Positions 26,301-41,300 of a stretch of DNA of 64,000 nucleotides are shown here, piece after piece. The translations under genes and the position numbers were made by a program. The stretch's first letter is position 1. Every line of letters begins with the position of its first letter. The DNA is from Aselliscus stoliczkanus (lineage: Eukaryota; Chordata; Mammalia; Chiroptera; Hipposideridae). The notes below the pieces were generated by a model, which saw only the letters and a program-made list of their open reading frames with translations, ran no database searches and was not told where the DNA came from. Where the stretch lies: contig CM066733.1 of the NCBI GenBank assembly GCA_033961575.1, forward strand, positions 138,062,421 to 138,126,420, read 5' to 3'.

Positions 26301-29300
26301 TTGCTAAGTTCTACTATAAATCAAGAACAGTTCTAGGTGCTAGTAATACGTCAGTGGATAAAATCCGTGCCCTTGGGGTAATCACACGCCTCTGGTGGAA
26401 ACAGACAGTGAAGAAATTAGTAAATAAAGTGCATGTCAAATGATATGCGGCATAGAGAAACCCAAGGTAGGGATAAGAGGGCCAATTTAAATAAGATGGT
26501 TGGGGAAGACCTCACTGAGAAGGCAACATTGTAGCAAAGCCTTTATGAAGGTGAGGGACTGAGTCACACAGATGTTCCAGGAAGACAGTGCAAAGGCTTT
26601 GAGCTGGTAAAGGTTACCATTTAGGAAAGAGCAAGGAGGACAACATGGCTGAAACAGGAGTGAGTGAGCATAATAGGAAGTGCAGGTTGGGAGAGGATGT
26701 TCTAACAGAATTGATAGGATTTGACTTCTATTTTATTTATTTTTTTTAATTTTTTTGAGGGCAGTGTCACTGGCCCTCACATGTGGGACCCAAACCGGGG
26801 CCACTGGCTTCCCAAGCCAGCGCTTAACCACCACGCCACTCGGCCGGCCCTTGACTTCTATTTTAAATGTGTTATTTTCTCATAATGAGCCAGGGTGGGA
26901 ATAGTACCCATTAGTACATTATTAAATATTAATAATAAAACTTAGAGTTAATGATGGCTGAGATCAGAATTTGCAGAAGATGACATGGTGAGAAGTGGTT
27001 AGTTAAACTGGATATATTTTGAATGTGGAGCTGACAGAATTGAAAAGACTCATTAGTGGAGTGTGAGAGAAATAGAGGACTCAAAAATGACTCCAGGAGT
27101 TTTAGCTTGAACAACTGCAAGAATGGAGTTGCCATTTACTGACAGGTGGAGGATTAGTTTTGTAGGGGAACATCAGAAGGTGGTGTTCAATTTTGAATGT
27201 TTTGAATTATGAAACATACAAGTGAAATGTTGAGTTAAAAGTTTGTCCTGAAGTTCAGAAGACAGGTCTGAGCATATGATGTAAATTTGGGAGTTGGCAG
27301 CATGAGGTGGTATGTGGGGGACCTGCCTCCCATTAGACTGGATGAGATCATCAAGGTAACATGTTGAAAGAGAAGAGAAGCCCAAGAACTGACGTCTTGT
27401 GGCACTCCCCATCCTGGAGATGAGAAAGAATCCACCTGAAGGATTGAAAAAGAGCACCTATTGAGGAAAGTAAAACCAGAAAACCTTGATATCCAGGAAA
27501 CAAGGGAAAGGGGGGTGTTCCACAGAGGAGGAAGCAATCAACTTTTCATGCTGATACCATCAAGTAAGATGACATCTAACCTTTGGATGTAGCAAGAGAA
27601 AAGTAATCTGTAACCTTGACAAAAGCCAGTTGCAATGCATTCTGGGGATATAAACTTGACAAGGATGGGTTCAAGAGTCAGGAAGAATGGGAGACAGCTA
27701 ATAAAAAGCATTCTTTTTCAAGGTGACTTTTTGGTATGGTAATGGAGAATGATTTATATCAGGTTTTTCATAGTTTGGGCCAGGAATTTGTTGTATTCTG
27801 CCCTCGTGTGAGCCGACATGCACCAGCTTTGAGAACTGCTGCTCTGACCTACATTTGGCGTTTCTAACCAGTCATTCTTCAGCGTAGCAAGTGCAAATGA
27901 TTTAAAAAGTAAATGAGCATTCTTGTATATGATGGTTGACTCTAGTGGCCAGATTTGCAGTTGTGCGTGAGTCGCAGCAATCCAGTTACAAAACAGGAAC
28001 TTAAAGCCAGAGACAAAAAAAGTTCTTTTTGTAATTCCTGTTTCCCAGAAAGGATGTCTAATCAGCCAAAAGGAGTTAAAAGATTTAAAAGCTATTGACA
28101 TCTTGAAAAATGCCCTCTTCAAATATTATTTAATATCTAGCATCCTTTATTTTAAAGAAAACAAAATCAAAAGCAAATTAATTTTGAGTTACAACTGCCA
28201 AACTTTTCTGCTAAATGTAAGCACTGGTTTGCAGGGGTATCTTGGAAGTAGGGTAGAATGAAAATTAAACTGTTGATTTATCCTCCGGAGAAATTTTTTA
28301 AAATGTATTTACTACAGTGAACCCATTTCAGGTTGTAGTAATATTTTTTTTAAGTATACATACTAATGAAGAGACTCAAGGTCATTTAAATGTCTCTTCA
28401 TAGTCCGTTCTGTGAAATTAGGAATGAAGGAACCTTCTAACGTCGTTACAATACAACTTAACCCAGCTGAGTCTTAGGACAGTACTAAGTTATTTCAGAC
28501 TAAGGAGAAAGTCTGTTCTATTTTTAAAGCTTCCAAAAGAAGGCAAATTAAACTTTTCTAAGCAATTTATTTCTTTATTTTCATATGATCCTTTTATATC
28601 TACCGAAGTATATCCTATATTAATAAGCATTAAGTAGCCGACCTTTTCAAAACCATTTTTTTCTTATTTCGTATATTCTCATCTAAATTGTAATTTGCAG
28701 TATATTAATTGTAGCTTGCCAAGGCACTCTGAATTCAGTGGCTGGCTTCACTACTAAGTAGTGTCACCTTGGTTAAGTCACTGTACTTTTGTAGTGTCAT
28801 TTCATCATCTCTTTAATGATGGGGTTGTAAAAGCCTAAGTGAGAATGATGAAGAAAATATTATGGACCTCAGGTACTATAGGTGCCACATTTAGTGATGC
28901 AAGTTATTGCCTGGCTTTGACATTGGAATCTAAAAGAGCTCAGGCCTACCCTGTTCATTCTATTATTCCCCAGCACGTAGCATGGTGTCTAATGTGATTA
29001 AATGATAAATAACTGTTGACTTGCTAGACATCTGGGAGGTTCATAAGAGAATAAACATGTGAACTGGGTCTAAGAGAAGAGGCTACTTAATTGGCAGAAG
29101 AGAAAGCCATGTGAGATTGGGAGAAGAGCATGAGAAAAGATTGCAGGTGAGACAGAAGCCCATCTGGATTGAGGGGGAAAGTGGGAAACAAGACTGAAGC
29201 AGTGTCCGCCTGTGGAAGGCCTTGAATGCCATGTTAAACCATGTCTCCATGGAGCTGGTCCAAATTCTGTCTCAGGGTCTTATCAGAGTAAAACAGGACC

Positions 29301-32300
29301 TGCCTAACTCTCAAGGCTGGTGTGATGACCACGTAAGAGAAAGATGTGTGGAAGTGCTTTGTAACCTGCTGTGTTACGTGCTGTTGTGTTGGCTCTGACT
29401 CCTGGTGACCCCATGAAGGACTGAGGTCCACAGTGTCCCGTCCTCCCAGCCCTGCTCAGCTCCTGGAGACCCAGGCCTGTGGCTTCTCTTATGGAGTCAG
29501 CCCATCCCATATTTGGTCTCCCTCTTGTCCTGCTGCCTTCTATTTCCCCAGCATTATTGTCTTTTCCAAAGAACCCTGCCTTCTCTGAAGTAGGGCAGCT
29601 TCCGTTCTGTCATTTTTGCCGTTAGCGATGTTTCAGGCTTAATTTGCTCTAGGACCCACTTCTTCATCTTTCTGATGATCCTGAGCATCTAGAGATTTCA
29701 AATGAATCATTTTTTTCTTCCTATCAGCCTTCTTCATTGTCCAACTCTCACTCTGTACATATTAATAGTAATTGGGACTACGAGGGTGTGGATGATCTTA
29801 GACTTGCTCTCTAATGACACGTCTTAGCTCCTGGTGACCTTTCCTAATTCTTCCATTGCTGCGCTTCCAAGTCTCAGCCTTCTCTTGATTTTTTGTCTGT
29901 AGTCTCCATATTGTCTGAAGACTGAAGATCTTATTAGGAATATTTATTAACACTTTGTAAGCGGGCATTTGAGCTATATGACGATTTTACTCGTTTGCCG
30001 CAAACAATGTGTTAAGCCTAAAAAATGTTGAGGTTAATTTAGATTTTCCCCATAAGAGAGAAATTTTAAATCACTGGAAATTGCAGGTATGTAATTATCT
30101 CCATTAGCTTCCATTGCTGGTGCATAGGTTAATAATAAACAGTTTAAAATGATATCATAGTGAATTCAAGTGGACATGCAAACCGAGAGACTCTAAGTCT
30201 GATTATAATTCAGCATTTGTAGACCTTTAATTCCCATTATTCAGGATTTTGAAAGCCAAGCTAACCTGGAAAACCTGTTTTCTACAATAGCATGTGTTCC
30301 TTGTTCTCAAAGAATGGATGGGAAGGAAGAGAGTAGAGGAGTGTCATAAAAACCAGGAATAGAGAATGTTTCATAAAGGTTGGAATGGTTCTGTTTAATA
30401 TGCTACTTGAGAGGTTTGGTAAGATTGTAACAGGGTGGAATGCTTTTATTCTTTCTCTTCGGACTCTTACCATAAATTCTAACCTGCATGTCTTCCATGA
30501 CCTTCAGGCAAATAGTTCTAATAGGCTAGAGGAATTCTGTAAAAATAGTCTCCTGGATAGGTGGGAAAAGATATGCGAAGAAGCCATGAGGGTTTATCAG
30601 AGATTTATAGGAACCTCAGGACCTGACTCAGATCAGCAGTGGTCCGGAATATCAAGAACTGGGAATAAAGAGATGTGGAGATTTCTCTGCTCTTCCTTGG
30701 ATCCCACCTCTTGACACGCCCATTCTCCCTTCCCTTGATATAAAGTAGCCTGACTTCTGGGCTCTCTTAAGATGGATTTGAGGCACCATTAGGTCTCTCA
30801 TCTCAGTTGGTGCCTTCTTGACGAATAAACCTTTCCTTATTCCAAACTCTGACTTTTTGAGTTTGGGCCTTTCGAAGCATCGGGCACACACGGGCCTTGA
30901 ACCAGTAACAAGGAGATGCCTGGAAAGTGTCCCTTGGATTTGCCAGTAAGTGTACGTCTTTGGTGACATTAGCAAGAACAGTTTCTGAAGTGAACTGACG
31001 ACTTAAGTGAGGTGCCGGCTAGCTTATGTGGGCTCCCAGCCATTACAGCGCATGGGTACATTCAGATTTTCAGGCCTTTTTTTTGATGACAGCAAGCGCT
31101 AAACAAAAAAAAGTAACTAAGAATCAGAGCTGGTAAACAGTATCCTACAGGTTAAAAGGTAAAGTTGGCCTAGCTGTCTGTCTAGTGTTTGTTTATTTGC
31201 TTTAACCACTACAGTTTGTTGCTATTTTATATTTCATTTTAGAATTCCTTAGCCTAGTTCGCCCCTGTGTGTAAGGATTTCAAGTTTTCCTGGAAGGACA
31301 CCCATTGCAGACCTTTTCTGAACTACAAAACCAGAAGAGAGAACTAGGCCTGCCTTGTGAGGCAGATATAGCTTTTCATGAAGTCGGTCCAGCCCTCAAC
31401 AGTTGGTGGAATCAAGTGGTAGGGAGTAGAGGTTGTCAGACTCTTTCAGAGCTGTACCATGAAAAAATAGGTTTAATCTCAGAGATATGGTAGAGTTTAT
31501 CATAAATGTATATTTTTAGACTTTTTCATTGCAGTCTAATCATGATATAATAATATTTCTTTTAGAATGTGAAACACAGAAAGTATGCAAGGTGGAAGGC
31601 AACATATATCCATAATTGTTTAAAGAATGGGGAGACTCCTCAAGCAGGGCCTGTTGGGATTGAAGAAGATAATGGTATGTATTTATTTATCTAAGTAAAA
31701 TGGTTTAATAGAATCATAATTGTTCAATATATTATTACTCAAAGTTTTCAGAAGGAACCATATAATTTTGTTTCCACCATAAGGTCCAAAATCCATGAAA
31801 ATCTGATATAAAATCATAAATTTAGGGTCTGAGAGATTAAGGCCAAACTCCTGTAACATCTGACTATGTCCACAGAATGGCTTTGCTGTCTCCTGCCTCC
31901 ATTCATTTATAGCTATAAAATTATAAACAGGCAATCCATTTATAATTTATAAAATATTTCCAAACCACAAAGAACACTGTTATTTTTTATGTATCTAAAC
32001 TTTTATTTGGGGTGGTGGTGGTAGGTGTTACATTCACATGGTTCAAAACCTATAGGGCATATGAAAACTACGAAGTGAGTTTCTCATTTTCACCATATCC
32101 CTTATCTTCCCAAATACTACTAAAACCCAAATAAGTAATTACTGTTTTTAGTTTTTTCTATATCTTTATAGAGATTATTTTTTATGAATTTATAAGTAAA
32201 TAGGAATATATATCCTCCCTTTGTTTACACAGTTGATAATGAGCATACTGTTCTGCACCTGCTTTTTTTGTGTTGTTTCATTATATAAAGGAAAATTTCA

Positions 32301-35300
32301 CTATCACGTAATAAGTTGTTTTTAAAAATTAAGTTGTGAAAGGGCCGGCCGAGTGGCACGGCGGTTAAGCGCTGGCTTGGGAAGCCAGCGACCCCAGTTC
32401 GGTCCCACATACGAGGGCCAGTGACACTGCCCTCAAAAGAAAAAAAATAAATAAAATAAAAATAAAAATTAAGTTGTGAAAAAAATCAGAGTCTCAATAT
32501 TTCATTTGGCCTTCAGTTAATGTGTGATGGAAAAGAAAAGGAAAAATGTTTTTCACTTACTTGTTTTTATTGATTAGACATACAGGAAATAGATTGAATG
32601 TCACAAGAACAGCCACTGTTCTCTGAATTAAGAAAATGTCAAATGATTTTTGCATTTTGTTATACAAGTTTTAGGTACATGTAAAGATGATCATCAAATG
32701 CACGGGTTGGTAAACTTTTCCTTAAAGGCTCAGATAGTAAATATTTTAGGCTTGTAGGTGATGTGATATGGCCTTTGTTGCAACTGTTCAACTCTGCTCG
32801 TATAGTGCAAAAGTAGCCACAGACAATATGTAGTCAAATGAACATGTTTGTGTTCCAGTAAATCTTTATTTGTAAAAATAAGCAGCCAACCTATTGGCCA
32901 TAATTGGCCAGTTCCAGTCTAATCCATCTCCTTAGATCTGTTGTTATAGTGAATTCTGTTAAAAGATTGCCTAATATTGAACCAGCTTTACATTGTATTA
33001 TGAACCCCACGTGGCCATGATTGTTTTATTATTATATTGATGGATTCAATTCATTATTACTATATCATTTAGGATTTTTGCATTGACACCCATAAGTAAA
33101 ATTGGTGTACAGTTACTTTTTGGTATCAATATTATAGTTGCTTTATGAATATAATCTGAAAGTTTCTATTGTTTTCCTATGTTTTGGAACATTTTAAATA
33201 CCCTTCAAATTATCTTTTCCTTAAATGCTTCTAGGATTTTTTTGTGAAACCTACTGGCCTTGGTACTGGGGATGGCTTATCAATACTATTCTATGGAAAT
33301 TAATCCTGTTAGATTTTTAAAATATTTCCTCAATCAGTGTCCAGTGAATGAATGTACACTGATGAAATGAATGATATTTTAGTTCTTTTAGGCCACTTTA
33401 GTAATTTCTCCATATGCAGGCTCTTCTCACAGTATTTCAGATCAAAATCGTGTTGTGGTTCTGCCTGGTTGTATACTTAGTGTATACACGGTGTTGTATA
33501 AGTATTCACTGACAAACTACGGAAGTGTGTTCCACATTTCATTTCCAGTTATCATTTAAGAATGAGTGGGTGGCTATTAAGCACACAAACAGATGCTGGA
33601 ATCTTTAGTCATTTGGGAAAAACAAATTAAGGTTGCAGCAAGATATTGTACACACCTACTAGAATATAGGGCTAAAATTGAACAAGCTGATAGTACCAAG
33701 TGCTGACAGGAATGCCAAGTAGCTAAAACTCTCATTTGTGGGAAAACAGTTTATCAGTCTTGTGTCAAGTTAAAAATACACTTAGCATAAATAAGCTCTA
33801 GCATTCCCACTCCTATGTGTTTATTTTCCCAAGAGAAATGCAAACATATGTCACCCAAAGACCTGTACGTAAATGTTTATAGCAGCTTTATTTGTAATTG
33901 CCCAAAACAAAATAATCCAGAGGCCATCAATTTGTGAATGGATCAATAAATTGTGGAATAACCTTGTAGTGGAATACTACTCAGCAATTAAAGAACTGCT
34001 GATATATGCAACAATATGGGCTGATTTAAAAAATATAATGCTAAGTGAAAGAAGCCAAACTCAAAAAGCTATGTACTGTATGATTGCATTAATGTAACAT
34101 GCTGGAAATGGTAATGCTCGAAGGACAGACATCAGATCAGTGAGTGTCTCTGGTGAGGAGAGAGGGTTTTTACTAAAGGAGCATGGAAAGTTTTGGGATG
34201 AGGGGAATATTCCATTGTGACTGTGTGATGGTTAGTTACTCACTGTATATAAGTTTGTCAAAACTGTATCCCCGGGGGCTGGCCGAGTGGCGCGGTGGTT
34301 AAGCGCTGGCTTGGGAAGCCAGGGGCCCGGTTCGGGTCCCACATATGACGGCCAGTGATACTATCCTCAAAAAAATAAATAAATAAAAAAATAAAAAAAA
34401 CTGTATCCCCAAGAAGTGTACATTTTACTGTATGTAAATTACACCTCAATAAACTTGCCTTTAAAAGACAAAACAAAACAAATGAAGTGGGAAAGACAGG
34501 AAAACCTTTATGTTTTATTTACTCGTTTAGAGAACTATTTAGAATATTATAATGCCACTCAGTGAAAAAGGCACACTGCAGTTTTCCATATGAATAGGCC
34601 ACATAAATTATTTGCAGTTCATTGTCTAGTGATACAAATGACCATGCAACATTTCAGGTTAACTTTTTGCTCTCTGTTCCTGAAGCACAGCTCAGGATAA
34701 TGCCCTTGTCTGATCTTTAAACAGTCTTTTTCAAATAGAATGCTGTTTATAGTCATATAATAAATGCATTGCATTTTTATAGTGCCTTAAATCTTATAAA
34801 TCATTTTTACATATCTCATACCTTCAAAAACCCCTAAGTTTATGCTATTCCTATTTTACAGAGGAGGAACTCAAGGTTTCACATGGATTTGAAGCCAGCC
34901 TAAGGTCATAGAACCACAGAAAGGGAGAACTAGAACTTGAGTCTTGACCTTCTTACTCTGAGTTCTGTGCTTTTTACACTAACACTACAGCATGAATAAT
35001 GTAATATATTGTTATTAAGTGTTTAAAATGGACTGTTATAAAACATGGTTATGTTTCTGGGTTATTCATCATGATATTGGAATTGGATTTTTTTTTTTTG
35101 AGTAGATTGCCACAATACTATTTCTTTTTCATGTAACAATTTAGAATGTTTTACATATTTCATATCCTACTTTAATACTGACTGTAATCAGGAATGTTTT
35201 ATGTCAGTCCTACTGTTTACAAGTGTCCACAAGAAAACATCAATGATCCTCAGCCTACCAAGCAAGACTTAATCTGGCACCGCACTGCTTTCCCAGTTTT

Positions 35301-38300
35301 GTTTCCTACTCCTGTCTTAGCTGGCTTGGCCTGCCGTAACAAAGCACCATAGCCTGGCAGGCATGTATTTTCTCACAGTTTTGGAGGCTGAAAGGCCAAG
35401 ATCAGGGTTTGGCACAGATTGGTTGCTGGTGAGAACTTGCTTCTTGGCTTTCAGACAGCCACCTTCTCTTAGGTGTCCTCACATGGTAGAGAGAGAGAGA
35501 AAGAGAGAGATTTTTTTTTTTTCTCTTATAAAGCCATAGCCCTATCAGATTAGGGCTCTACCCTTCTGACATTATTTAGCCTTAGTTACCTGCTAAAGAT
35601 CCTGTCTCCAAATGCAGTCACGTTGAGGATTAGGGCTTCATGTGCATTTGGTGGTTGGGGTTGTGTGGCGGAGTTCAGTCCATAGCAGCTGTTTAAACCT
35701 TTTATTATGACCACAGAAGGTAAAAGCCAGAAAGTACCTTCATCTCTTTTAGTTAAAATCATTCCTCCTTCCTAAAATCATCATCTTTCCTTACCTATCT
35801 GATCCTGCCTATTTGATGATCTTCCCTTCATCTGAATTTCTGCAGAGCTATTTTATGTATCTGTGTGTGTATATATGTATATAAAGCCTTGTAAAATATA
35901 TAGTATTTAATAAAGTATTTACTAGCTCTGTTTTTGTTTTATTTGAAACTATTTTATTAGGCACATACACCTTTATAATTGTTTTGGTGGTGGTTGTTAA
36001 TTACCTAACCTTTTATCATTATGAAACACCCCATTGTATCTCTGTTAATATTCCTTGTCATGAATTCTGTTATGTCTGTTATTGAAATTAACATATCAGC
36101 TTTTGTGTGTTTGGTACTTATGTAGTGTATCTATTTTCATCCTTTTAAACATATCTGAGTCTTAATGCATATAGGTCGTTTTTTTCTTTTTCAGTCAACG
36201 TCAGTCTTCAAACTAGTGTTTAGTCCATTTACATTTAATGTAATTATTGCTATAAGTAGATTTAATCCTAGTATTTTTGCCCTTTGTTTTCTGTTAGTCC
36301 CATCTGTTTCTGTTCTCTCTTACAGATTTTGTTTCTCTAGTGAGTTTTTCCTTTTTCATTCATTATGACAACATTTTTCTCTGTGGCCTTGAAATATATT
36401 TATAGTACCTGGTTTTAAGTTACTTTCAGTTCTGGGTCATTCTTGGGGTCTTTTTTTATAGACTGTTTTTCTCCTGACTCTGTCACATTTCCTCCCCCCC
36501 CAAATATTTCCATTATTTTTATTGATAAATAAACAATCTTGTGCCTCCTCTGTATTCTGTTATCTTCATCTGCAAAGTCTTCATTCGTGTTCTAATAGGC
36601 AGTTAACTTGCCTGAACTCAGCCACCGCTCCTCTTTCTTTCATCTTTAAGGCTTTGCTTTCTCCGGGAGCCCTGAAATCTTCCCCGATTGTCCATGAATA
36701 GTTCAGGGCCATACAGGTGTTTAGTTGGGGTTCTTACACACATTTCAAGAATCACTTTTCTGCAGCACTTTCTTTTGCACCAACTGTTCAATGCCCTCAG
36801 GTGAAAAGCCACATGAAAGTAAATCTTACCTGGTGAGATTTCGTTTCCCACGGTTCATCTTCACTCTAGTTTCTGCCAGCTTTTGGTCACTCTCCAGTTC
36901 CTTTAAATAATAGTTTGTTCATCTTATTCCTCCTCAGAATGTATAAATGTTAGAGTTCTCTAATATAGGAAAAATTATAATATTGTATATAAGGTATAAA
37001 TACATCTATAAGGCTGCTTAGTAAAATGTATATCTCAGAGTAGTAGGTAGATATTTTTGTTTGTATGATCAGACAAAAAAGTTACTTAAAAATTTAACAG
37101 GAAACAAATTTATTTCAGAAATCTGTAGCTTTAGCTTGCATTTATTTTATTTTAATTTACAAAGATTCCCAAAAGTGGCTAATTGTGATTTTAAATAGAC
37201 TACCAAATTTAATTTTCTCAAAGTAGCTTTCAAATTCAGCTAATGATATATAGTATATTTTAAAAATGCATTTCACAACTTATATTAACAAAGTTTCTTA
37301 TTATTCCTTTCTACATAGATTGTTGAATGTGAAATTTCGTTTCTTTGTTTTGTTGATTAACTTAATATTTTGGACAACAGACACCCAGATAATTATTTAA
37401 TAGCTAATAAACAATAGCTATTGAGTAAAAGACATCTGTCAGAAAACAGAGTTCTTATTGGATAGCATAAATGTGATATGTTGTGCCAAAAATGTCCTCA
37501 ATTTTTCATAAGTTTAATGAGTGTGTTTAAAGGAAATTTATTTTTAGGAAAAATACTTTAAGAGATACAGCCTAGTTGTCAACTGCAGTAAATAGAATTG
37601 CATTTGAAGGTCTGTTTTGTCATGCCTGTATGGCAAAATAAGAATATTTGGCATTTTTATTTCAAAATAGCTAGTTTAAGATTGCATATACATGTTGTAC
37701 AATAGATGTTGAAGAAAATGAAGATGTTGGAGCCACCTCTCTTCCCACCCAGCCACCTCAGCCTCCATCTTCAACCTACGACCCTGGCAACACTCCGTCG
37801 AGCAGCTACGCTGGGATACAGATCCCGCCGGGTGCGCACGCTCCAGCCAATACTCCCGCAGAGCTGCCTCACAGCACAGGTGAGAAACTAAAGCTCACCA
37901 AGTGTGGGCATAAATAATAACTGCACTTCTTATCTTATCTGGGCCTCATAATGATGGTCATAAAGCCTGAGATCTTTAAATTCCATTGGAACCCCCCCAC
38001 AAAAAAGACGTTATATCCTTTCGTAGAGGTTTTAACATTAGTTGCATTTTAGTTTTATGAGAAATAACAGAACATTTACATATATTGATTACTGTTGACC
38101 TTATATTTTATTAATAAGAATAGTTTCTATGCTTTTCATGTATGTTGCTGTGTTCTGTTTCTTGCCCTCCCGTTCTTTCCCATTCAGTGTTATTCAAAAG
38201 TAGCACTGAGGTGTGTGTGGGGGGCGGGGGACGGGGTTATTATAGGATGTGTCAGTCAGCATCCCACTGCGATAGCAAGATGATTTTTCCTGTCTCATTT

Positions 38301-41300
38301 CCTGAGGACCCTGTAGCCCTCAACACAGGTGTCATTCATTGATGAAGGGGAGAAGGCTTTGAGCCACAGGATCTCAGTAGCACTGGAATCATAGACTAGT
38401 GAAAAGAGGCGGTTCAGGTTATTTTCTTTTTTATTAAAGACAGGGAAGTCATATCTACTATCTTGGAATAATTCAGGACTGTATGTCTGTGTTTTCATAG
38501 AAGATCTGACAAAACTAGTCTCCAGTAAGTCAGTGTCTGTAGATAAAGATATTTTTTAAAGTTGCAAATAGATACTATTCCACATACTTGTATTGTTGAC
38601 AGAGTACCACTCTTGCTTCCAAATAGAAGCCTATTTGAAAACAGAATTTAAATCTTTAACTTATTTTAATTGTTATTACATAAATTGTTCTTAAATTTTT
38701 ACTTTTATTTCGGCATAAGGTTAGTAATAAACTATACAAACATTTTAAAATAATTGAAAAAATGGTAGTCATCCTTTGAGTCCTGATTGCTACCATTTCT
38801 ATTATATAATGCACCATGACTTCATTAACCTTTAGTTCAGCCTCAGTTTACCCAAGCCATTTAGGTTGTTGTACGTGAATTAATATTTAAAAATTTTCTG
38901 TTTTGACCATCTTAGCAACAATTCTGATTAGTCTCTTTCTTCCTATTTTAAAATTTTCAACTATATATTATCTACAAATATTGCTAATATTTTTGTCTTT
39001 AAGAATATTAATGAAAGTAATAATTTTAACACTGGTCTCTTTTGTGTCATCATTCTGTATATTTTACGCTGACTTTTCATAGCTTTATGGTCTATGTGAT
39101 GACATTAATAGGGAAACCAATTTGAATTAGTTTTGTAAGTAAAATTTTATAGAATGCTGTTCTAAATATTTTATTATCTTTTAGAAATATTTATTATTTC
39201 CAGTGTAGAATAATGACATAAGCAAAACCAGCTACTTAAGTGTATTTGCCTTAGGTGAATACTGTTTGAATTATGATGGTAAATTTAAACATTAATCAAG
39301 AGGCTCAGACAAAAACATCCATCTAGAAGGGTGAAATAAAAATAAATGCATTTTGGAGTCAAATAGTATTAGTTATTAGTTTCTACCCCTTGTGAAACCA
39401 CAAACTCAACTGTTTATTCAACTTCTTTCGACCTAGTATTTTCCTCTTTCTAAAATGAAATTAATCACACTTCTCATGGTTATTTTAATTATTAAAGGGG
39501 AAGAAAGAATGAAAATTTGACTAGTTTTGTGCCTAACAGAAAACCAGTGTTCAGCAAATTAGCTTCCTTTCCTATTTTTTTTTCTCTTCCTTCCTATTTC
39601 TATGCCAAAGAAAGATGGGGCATTTAATAGCAAGTTAATGAACACTTAAAATCATTTTGTGAATCAAGGGAAGTGTCCCATTTGGGGATCGGATATGACC
39701 TTAAAAAAAGATTACTTAAGGGTTATTGCTTTAGATAGTATATCTTAGGGCAGAGTATTGGCATAAACATATATGCTTATATTTTATATATAGACATACC
39801 ATGTGTATCTATGAGAGGGAAAGTATACTTCTAGTAAAAGGGTTGTATTAGGTTGAACAAGATGAAATCGCTATTTTTATACAACAAAAGTGATAAAATA
39901 TTGGTAGTTTCATATGTTCAAACTAACAGACAGTATCTCCTGCTTAGAATATCTGTGACATAAAGATAGATATTAGGAGGTAGTCTTCTATTAGGAAATT
40001 TTCTGGCATGAGCAGTTCATTTTGAACCAGTTAACTTCTGGCCTTATTTTTTTTTCTGTCTTTTTGTTCCTCAGAGGGAGGACATAAAACTAAAAACCTG
40101 TGAACATTTTTAGGATAAGGTCCTATCTTGTTACTTTATAAATTCTTATAGACTTGGCATTTAAATAATTATCCTATTTTATAAATTTATTCTTACGGAA
40201 ACTATATTAGGTATTGCTGCCCCTAACTTATAGACAGTAAAGAAATTAAGCAATTATCCCAAGAAAATTGAAATACAAACATACCTAGTAAGTGACAGAA
40301 CTAGAATTTGAACCTGTCTTTCTGATTTCATGTTTTTGGTACCATCCTGTTATGACCTTTCCTCCAAGGAGCTCAAATTCTATCATCTCAAAACCTACTT
40401 CTCTGATACATATTTCCCCCGAAGATTGGTTTGAGGTATTAGAATATTGTCTTAGCTGGCAGAATTTTTTCCTATTATATTTAAAACAGTTTTTAAAAGA
40501 TCGGTTTATAGTTGCCTAATAGAAAATGAAAAAAATATATTTTGTTTATAAATATAGCAGATGTTTCCCCTCTTACTCACTTTAAGAATGATTTATTTTC
40601 TCTCATATAAAAGTTCAGGATGTACTTTTATCAAAAGGAAATCCTTAAGATAACTGAAAAGAATAGTGTGTACTATTATACAGTTTTTAGTTCTTCCACA
40701 AAAAAGCAAGGCGAGTGCAAGAAGAGCAGGGATCATGATTGTTTAAACAGGCCAAGTGTTTTGCCTCTTGTGCTTTAGTCACTGTTGGATTTGATGTAAG
40801 CAATACGCTATACTGTGTTTTCCTTCTCAAAACATACACATTTTACAGTTGATAAATATAGAGGAAGAAAATCTCAGTAAAATCTCTACATAGATTAAAT
40901 AATAGAATTATTTTACAATTAATGCTAGCCTTTTAATTATAAATGCAGCTCACCATATATATATCGGGGGTGCCAAAAATGTAAACAAGTGTACACTGTG
41001 GTCAACGTTGCTCAAGCAGTAGTTTGCTATAATCAGGACGATGATGGTAACCGCTTTGAGCACCTCTTGTAATTGCAGAAGTCAAACGTGACTTGTATTC
41101 ATCTTTTGTTATCAGTATAGACTGACTATTACAATTTTAATACAGTTTTCCTTTCTTAAAATGTATATACAGTTTTTTTGGCACCCTCTCTCTCTCTCTA
41201 TATATATATACACACTTGCATCAACTTAGCTATTTTATTATTGTTCGAAGTGTCAGAAGTACTGCATTTGAGTTCTTCCATACAGCTTTCAAAGTTGTTT

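Larger units (their letters stand above)
17470..31565 (+). other. VTA1: VTA1 intron 4
   Basis: 14,096 bp, GTGAGT...CTTTTAG. It carries SINEs (19070, 21204, 22292, 26736), an L1M body (about 21960-23870), an old L1 3' end (about 24780-25470), an old repeat (26290-27700), MIRs, an RTE-like piece, a piggyBac-like mini-element (29951-30011) and an ERV1-type LTR (about 30550-30911). In 17500-19060, 19300-20550 and 27750-28650 I see nothing nameable apart from weak hAT-like similarity near 18490-18600. Confidence 0.88.
31675..37705 (+). other. VTA1: VTA1 intron 5
   Basis: 6031 bp, GTATGT...CAATAG. It contains two SINEs, a hAT-type MITE, antisense L1M ORF2 pieces, a sense L1M 3' end, a MIR and an antisense MaLR LTR. 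36430-37700 has nothing I can name. Confidence 0.88.

Noticed and set aside
27754..28122. Minus-strand open frame of 122 aa
   Set aside because: No motif or family, surrounded by old repeats, no splice or regulatory context.
30385..30714. Open frame of 109 aa overlapping the ERV1-type LTR
   Set aside because: It runs through LTR sequence and has no viral or host protein motif.
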